64,000 nt of DNA from contig CAWKGK010000009.1 of assembly GCA_963849115.1 (NCBI GenBank), positions 930,001 to 994,000 of the forward strand, given 5' to 3'. The notes below the pieces were generated by a model that saw only the letters and a list, made by a program, of their open reading frames with translations, was not told the origin of the DNA and made no database searches. Within the stretch, counting starts at the first letter, position 1; each line of letters starts with the position of its first letter. The DNA is from JACDAL01 sp963849115 (GTDB taxonomy: Bacteria; Actinomycetota; CADDZG01; WHSQ01). Both the position numbers and the translations under genes were made by a program. Positions 60,385 through 64,000 of the stretch are shown piece after piece.

Positions 60385-61149
60385 TTGAGGGGCGCCGAGT
60401 CGGTCGTGGCCCTGGTCCTGCTGGAGTGGAGCGCGGGGCTCTTGGTGGCTGCGGCTTGGACCCAGTCGTGGTCGATCGTGCGGCGCGGCCACTTTCGCGT
60501 TGTGGCATGGACCGGCGTGCTCCTGGCGGGCCTGGCCGGGCTCGCCCTGCAAGCCGCCGGAGAAACGGGTCCGCTGCTCGCCGCGTTCGTAGCAGTAGCT
60601 GTGGTCTATGTGGTGTCCCAGTACGTGCGAGCCGAACTGGCCGGTGTGGCGGTCGGCTACGCCGGCGGCGCGCTCGGGGTGGCGGCTCTGGCTTTTCTTG
60701 CGAGCCTTCTCCCGTCGTGGCCGTGGCTACAGGCAAGCGCGGGCCTCATCTCCGGGGCCCTCCTGCTGGGCGCGGTGACGAACGGCATGCTGCTGGGCCA
60801 CTGGTATCTGAACCAGCCGGGGCTCAAGACCTGGGCGCTCGCTCGGCTCACCACCCTGACACTGGTGGCTGTCGTGGCGAGCGTGTTGTCGGGGGTGGCG
60901 GGAGGGGGCCTGCTGACGGGCGCTTCCACCGAGGGTGCTGCATTCTCCTGGCCCGGCTCGGGATCGTTGTCGACAGCTTTTTTCGTGATCTGGGTGAGCT
61001 TGGTGACCTTTACCGGAGCAGTCGTGTGGATGGCCAAGAGGTGTGTCGAGCTTCGCTCGATCCAGTCCGCCACCGGCCTCTATTACGTCGCCATCCTTAC
61101 GGCCGGCGTGTCGGAGTTTTTGGTGCGATACCTCATGCTCAGTGCATGA
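60385..61149 (+). CDS. Multi-pass membrane protein, unknown function
   Basis: 254 residues from a TTG at 60385; a GTG near 60409 is also possible. About eight membrane spans cover the whole length. The motif LGAVTNGMLLGHWYLNQPGLK near residue 130 carries a conserved-looking His-Trp-Tyr that I associate with uncharacterised membrane proteins of acidobacteria and actinobacteria. The stop overlaps the LLM oxidoreductase start (ATGA). Confidence 0.7.
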   Translation: MRGAESVVALVLLEWSAGLLVAAAWTQSWSIVRRGHFRVVAWTGVLLAGLAGLALQAAGETGPLLAAFVAVAVVYVVSQYVRAELAGVAVGYAGGALGVAALAFLASLLPSWPWLQASAGLISGALLLGAVTNGMLLGHWYLNQPGLKTWALARLTTLTLVAVVASVLSGVAGGGLLTGASTEGAAFSWPGSGSLSTAFFVIWVSLVTFTGAVVWMAKRCVELRSIQSATGLYYVAILTAGVSEFLVRYLMLSA

Positions 61150-62036
61150 GCGAGCTCAAGCTGGGTGTGACGCTTCCCCAATTCACAGCAGAGCCCGTCC
61201 ACGTCGTGGACGCGGCCCTGAGGGCCGAGGCCCTCGGCCTCGACTCGGCCTGGGTGTTCGACCATCTCTGGCCTCTGAGTGGAGGAAAGGAGCGTCCCGC
61301 CTTGGAAGCGTGGACGCTGCTCGCCTATCTCGCCGCCGCCACCAGCCGCATCGAGCTGGGCACCCTGGTCACCCGCTCGACGATCAGACCTGCGGCGGTG
61401 CTGGCCAAGATGGCGGCTACGGTGGCCGAGGTCGCCCCCGGCCGGCTCACCGTGGCCCTTGGTTCCGGCGACGAGCAGAGCAGGGATGAAAACGAGGCCT
61501 TCGGTGTGCCCTATTTCGCCGGGAGGCGACGCGTCGCCCAGCTCGTGAGCTGCGCCGAGGTGCTCCACGCGGCTTGGCATGATCCGCCGGTGACCAAGGA
61601 AGACGACTTCGTCGCGATCGAAGGCCTCGAGGTGCTGCCGCGGCCCCCGGTTCCCCCGCGGCTGTGGCTGGCCGGTCGCTCCGAAGGGATCATCGAAGCC
61701 GCGGGCCGCCTCGCGGACGGTTGGAACGGCTGGGGCGGCGCCGCCGAGAACCTCGTCCACGACGCCGCGCACGTGCGCGCGGCGGCCGCCGGGCGAGCGG
61801 TCGAGATCACCTGGGCCGGTCTCGTGATCCTGGGCTCGGACGAGGCGGAGGCACAGCGCAAGCTGGGCTCCAGAGACCCGAGCTCATACATCTGGGGAGG
61901 TCCCGCCACCGTCGCAGAAGCGCTCGCCGAGCGCCACCGCGCAGGTGCAACCCACCTCGTGCTCACGTTCCCCAACGCGCGCGACCCCTCCGTTTACGCG
62001 CTGCTGGCGGAGGCAGTCCGGCCCCTGCTTTTGTAA
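61146..62036 (+). CDS. LLM class oxidoreductase (luciferase-like, probably F420-dependent)
   Basis: 296 residues from the ATG at 61146. LKLGVTLPQFTAEPVHVVDAALRAEALGLDSAWVFDHL is the typical TIM-barrel start; RIELGTLVTRSTIRPAAVLAKMAATVAEVAPGRLTVALGSGD and GRLADGWNGWG are family markers. Members use FMN or F420 to oxidise or reduce small molecules. Cofactor choice cannot be decided here; F420 is likely if the host is an actinobacterium. Confidence 0.9.
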   Translation: MSELKLGVTLPQFTAEPVHVVDAALRAEALGLDSAWVFDHLWPLSGGKERPALEAWTLLAYLAAATSRIELGTLVTRSTIRPAAVLAKMAATVAEVAPGRLTVALGSGDEQSRDENEAFGVPYFAGRRRVAQLVSCAEVLHAAWHDPPVTKEDDFVAIEGLEVLPRPPVPPRLWLAGRSEGIIEAAGRLADGWNGWGGAAENLVHDAAHVRAAAAGRAVEITWAGLVILGSDEAEAQRKLGSRDPSSYIWGGPATVAEALAERHRAGATHLVLTFPNARDPSVYALLAEAVRPLLL

Positions 62037-62063
62037 GCGGGTAACGATGGCGGACACCTCAGG

Positions 62064-62082
62064 TACCCCCCTGGGGTATAGT
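62064..62082 (+). promoter_or_regulatory. CsoR-type operator overlapping a leaderless -10 box
   Basis: TACCCC (62064-62069), CCT, GGGGTA (62073-62078) is an inverted repeat of the form bound by CsoR copper repressors. It overlaps the -10 box TATAGT (62077-62082), which ends 6 nt before the copper-ATPase ATG. Repressor binding would therefore block RNA polymerase directly. Confidence 0.75.
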
Positions 62083-62088
62083 TTGCAA

Positions 62089-64000
62089 ATGGCCACCATC
62101 ACCTCATCGGTACGGCGAATCGAATTCCAGGTCATCGGCATGCACTGCGCCTCGTGCGCCCAGCGGGTGCAGAAGACGCTGGGCGAGGCCGACGATGTGC
62201 TCGTCGCCGGGGTCAACCTGGCGCTCGAGCGAGCGACAGTGGAGGCAGAGCCCGAGGTCGACGAGGAGGCGCTGGTCGACGCGGTGGCCGCGCTCGGCTA
62301 CACGCTCGTCCCGGCACACGAGGCAGGCGCCGATCACGACGACTCTGAGAGCGCCGGCCGGGGCCGCGTGATCGCTGCTGCCCTGCTCACTGCCCCCGCG
62401 GTGCTGCTGTCGATGCTCGGAACAATGGACTCCTGGGCGCTGTGGCTTCAGGGCGCCCTGATCACTCCGGTCGAGTTCTGGGCCGGCCTCCCCTTCCTCA
62501 AGAGCGCCTACCGAGGCGCACTCCACCGCCGCGCCAATATGGACACGCTCATCGCGCTCGGGACGCTGGCCGCCTACCTCTACTCGGTGTGGTCGTTGTT
62601 GTTCGGGGGACACCTCTACTTCGAGTCCGCCGGGGTCATCATCACGTTCCTCCTGCTCGGGCGCTATCTCGAGCACCGCTCCAAGAGCCGCGCGGCGTCC
62701 GCCCTTCAAGGTTTGTTGGAGCTCGCGGCGAAGCAGGCCTGCGTCCTGCGGGAGGGCCGGGAGGTCGTCGTAGAGCTCGCCGAAGTCGAGGTATCCGACC
62801 GCATGCGGGTGCGACCCGGCGAGATGATCCCGACCGACGGCGAGATCGTCGAGGGCGCGAGCAGCATCGACGAATCGATGCTGACCGGCGAGTCGGTCCC
62901 GGTGGACAAGGGGACCGGTGACCCGGTCTTCGGGGGGACGCTCAACCAGTCCGGCTCCCTGATCGTGGAGGCCCGGCGGGTCGGAGGCGACACCGCGCGG
63001 GCGCAGATCGCCCGTCTGGTCTCGGAGGCCTTGGGTCGCAAGGCTCCGATTGAGCGCCTCGCCGACCGGGTCGCCGGGGTGTTCGTGCCCGTGGTCATGG
63101 CGTTGGCTGCGGGGACGCTGGTCGCTTGGATCGTGAGCGGCCACGCCTTCGAGGAGGGCCTCGTCGCGGCCGTCTCTGTCCTCATCATCGCCTGTCCCTG
63201 TGCCATGGGGCTGGCGACTCCGGCCGCAGTGATGGTGGGAGCCGGGCGTGGGGCTGGGCTCGGGATCGTGTTCAAGGGCGGAGATGTGCTGGAACGCTCG
63301 GGCGACCTCGACGTGGTTGTGCTGGACAAGACCGGAACCATCACCCGGGGCGAGATGCGGGTCACCGATGCCGTCTCCGCAGCAGGCTTTTCCAACGAGG
63401 AGCTGCTGAGCGCGGCGTCCGCCGCAGAGCTTCCCTCCGAGCACCCGATCGGGCGCGCGATCGTCGCCGGAGCCCGTGCCCGGTCCCTGGAGCCTCAGTG
63501 GCCGCAGGACTTCTCCTCGGAGGCCGGCTTCGGAGTCCGGGCAAGAGTTGGGGGCCGCGCCGTCGTGGTTGGTCGCCGCGCCCTCGTAGGCGATGCTCCG
63601 CGGGAGCTCACGGAGGCCGCCGAGGGGCTCGAGTCCGACGGGAGCACGACCGCCTGGGTGCGCGTGGACGACGATGTGGCGGGGTTCTTGGCTCTCGCCG
63701 ACGAGCTCAAGCCCACCGCGGCCCAAGCCGTAGCGGGCCTACGCGCCGCCGGGCTCGAGACCGTGATGATCACCGGCGACAACCGGGCCGCGGCGGAGGC
63801 GATCGCCTCGCGCGCGGGGATCGGGCGGGTGTTGGCCGAGGTCATGCCGGCCGGCAAGGCGGCCGAGATCGCCCGCCTTCAGGCTAGCGGCCGCCGAGTG
63901 GCCATGGTGGGGGACGGAATCAACGACGCCCCGGCCCTGGCGCAAGCCGACCTCGGAGTAGCGGTGGGGACCGGCGCCGACGTCGCCATCGGGGCCTCCG
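62089..64000 (+). CDS. copA: Copper-translocating P1B-type ATPase (3' end outside window)
   Basis: 637 residues are visible from the ATG at 62089. An HMA domain with GMHCASC (17-23) is followed by membrane segments, the actuator motif LTGESVPVDKG, the transport motif IIACPCAMGLATPAAVM (CPC), the phosphorylation site DKTGTIT, the HP motif (SSEHPIGRAI) and the hinge VGDGINDAPALAQADLG. The last membrane pair is cut off. CPC plus the MxCxxC-type HMA and a CsoR-like operator support Cu(I) export. No chaperone or csoR gene lies upstream in the window. Confidence 0.93.
   Translation, partial: MATITSSVRRIEFQVIGMHCASCAQRVQKTLGEADDVLVAGVNLALERATVEAEPEVDEEALVDAVAALGYTLVPAHEAGADHDDSESAGRGRVIAAALLTAPAVLLSMLGTMDSWALWLQGALITPVEFWAGLPFLKSAYRGALHRRANMDTLIALGTLAAYLYSVWSLLFGGHLYFESAGVIITFLLLGRYLEHRSKSRAASALQGLLELAAKQACVLREGREVVVELAEVEVSDRMRVRPGEMIPTDGEIVEGASSIDESMLTGESVPVDKGTGDPVFGGTLNQSGSLIVEARRVGGDTARAQIARLVSEALGRKAPIERLADRVAGVFVPVVMALAAGTLVAWIVSGHAFEEGLVAAVSVLIIACPCAMGLATPAAVMVGAGRGAGLGIVFKGGDVLERSGDLDVVVLDKTGTITRGEMRVTDAVSAAGFSNEELLSAASAAELPSEHPIGRAIVAGARARSLEPQWPQDFSSEAGFGVRARVGGRAVVVGRRALVGDAPRELTEAAEGLESDGSTTAWVRVDDDVAGFLALADELKPTAAQAVAGLRAAGLETVMITGDNRAAAEAIASRAGIGRVLAEVMPAGKAAEIARLQASGRRVAMVGDGINDAPALAQADLGVAVGTGADVAIGAS

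Noticed and set aside
62104..63726. 540-codon open frame opposite the copper ATPase
   Set aside because: The plus strand encodes an ATPase with all P-type motifs; the antisense frame is compositionally biased (H, G, R, D-rich).
1..64000. tRNA or rRNA genes
   Set aside because: No cloverleaf with GGTTCRA-type T-arm in an intergenic region and no rRNA core sequence was seen; the only structured RNA gene I can support is rnpB.

Overview
The window is GC-rich, gene-dense bacterial chromosome and most likely comes from an actinobacterium or a close deep-branching relative. This is an inference from content: a GlgE-type maltosyl-phosphate pathway, a stand-alone LigC-like ATP-dependent DNA ligase, an ECF sigma factor with an RskA-like anti-sigma factor, a luciferase-like (possibly F420-dependent) oxidoreductase, a ROK glucokinase, a type-A RNase P RNA, and many genes whose start codon lies 6-8 nt after a TANNNT-like -10 box, suggesting leaderless mRNAs. 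I see no tRNA, rRNA, CRISPR array, transposase or phage gene.

Layout. 1-4.1 kb: 3' end of a nicotinamidase gene, an S58 peptidase, a stand-alone LON-domain protein, a DEAD-box helicase and an orphan histidine-kinase-dimerisation-like protein. 4.2-8.2 kb: a cytoplasmic coiled-coil protein, a DUF4388 protein and a membrane-anchored coiled-coil protein with an octapeptide repeat. 8.3-11.6 kb: a MacB/FtsX-type ABC transporter. 11.6-19.4 kb: a receiver-fused flavoprotein lacking the usual CxxC, a membrane protein, a DNA ligase, a PolX-like PHP protein without polymerase domain, an SRPBCC protein and a UvrD-type helicase. 19.5-29.8 kb: glycogen/trehalose block, glgE-treS-mak-glgB on the minus strand and divergent glgP. 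30-33 kb: VOC protein, DUF6328 protein, a decayed Nudix gene and an ABC-F ATPase. 33.2-41.2 kb (minus): an alpha-oxoamine synthase, a frameshifted GAF-PAS-GGDEF-EAL protein, an MFS exporter and glgX. 41.4-45.1 kb: ECF sigma/anti-sigma pair, zinc-ribbon coiled-coil protein, RNase HI, a membrane protein and rnpB. 45.1-53.7 kb: histidine kinase, RidA, M20 peptidase, trpD, DinB-like protein, GAF-SpoIIE phosphatase, NYN-domain protein and a frameshifted DUF559 gene. 53.8-64 kb: Cys-rich small protein, M48 protease, panB, zinc-ribbon membrane protein, isoaspartyl peptidase, phosphoesterase, ROK glucokinase, DUF1232 protein, membrane protein, LLM oxidoreductase and a copper P-type ATPase cut by the window end.

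Functionally, trehalose is converted to maltose (TreS), phosphorylated (Mak), polymerised (GlgE) and branched (GlgB), while GlgP and GlgX degrade the glucan and ROK glucokinase can recapture free glucose.

The most unusual content is between genes. (1) Three full-length copies of a 167-195 bp structured element (186-380, 23308-23474 reversed, 44458-44625) each start at the stop codon of the preceding gene; they share stems with a compensatory base-pair change. (2) At four promoter regions a motif GGTGGnnAAACGC with a locus-specific tail occurs twice, 39-41 bp apart. (3) Two families of recurring hairpins sit at convergent gene ends and flank the DUF559 gene. Three genes look broken: Nudix, GGDEF-EAL and DUF559.
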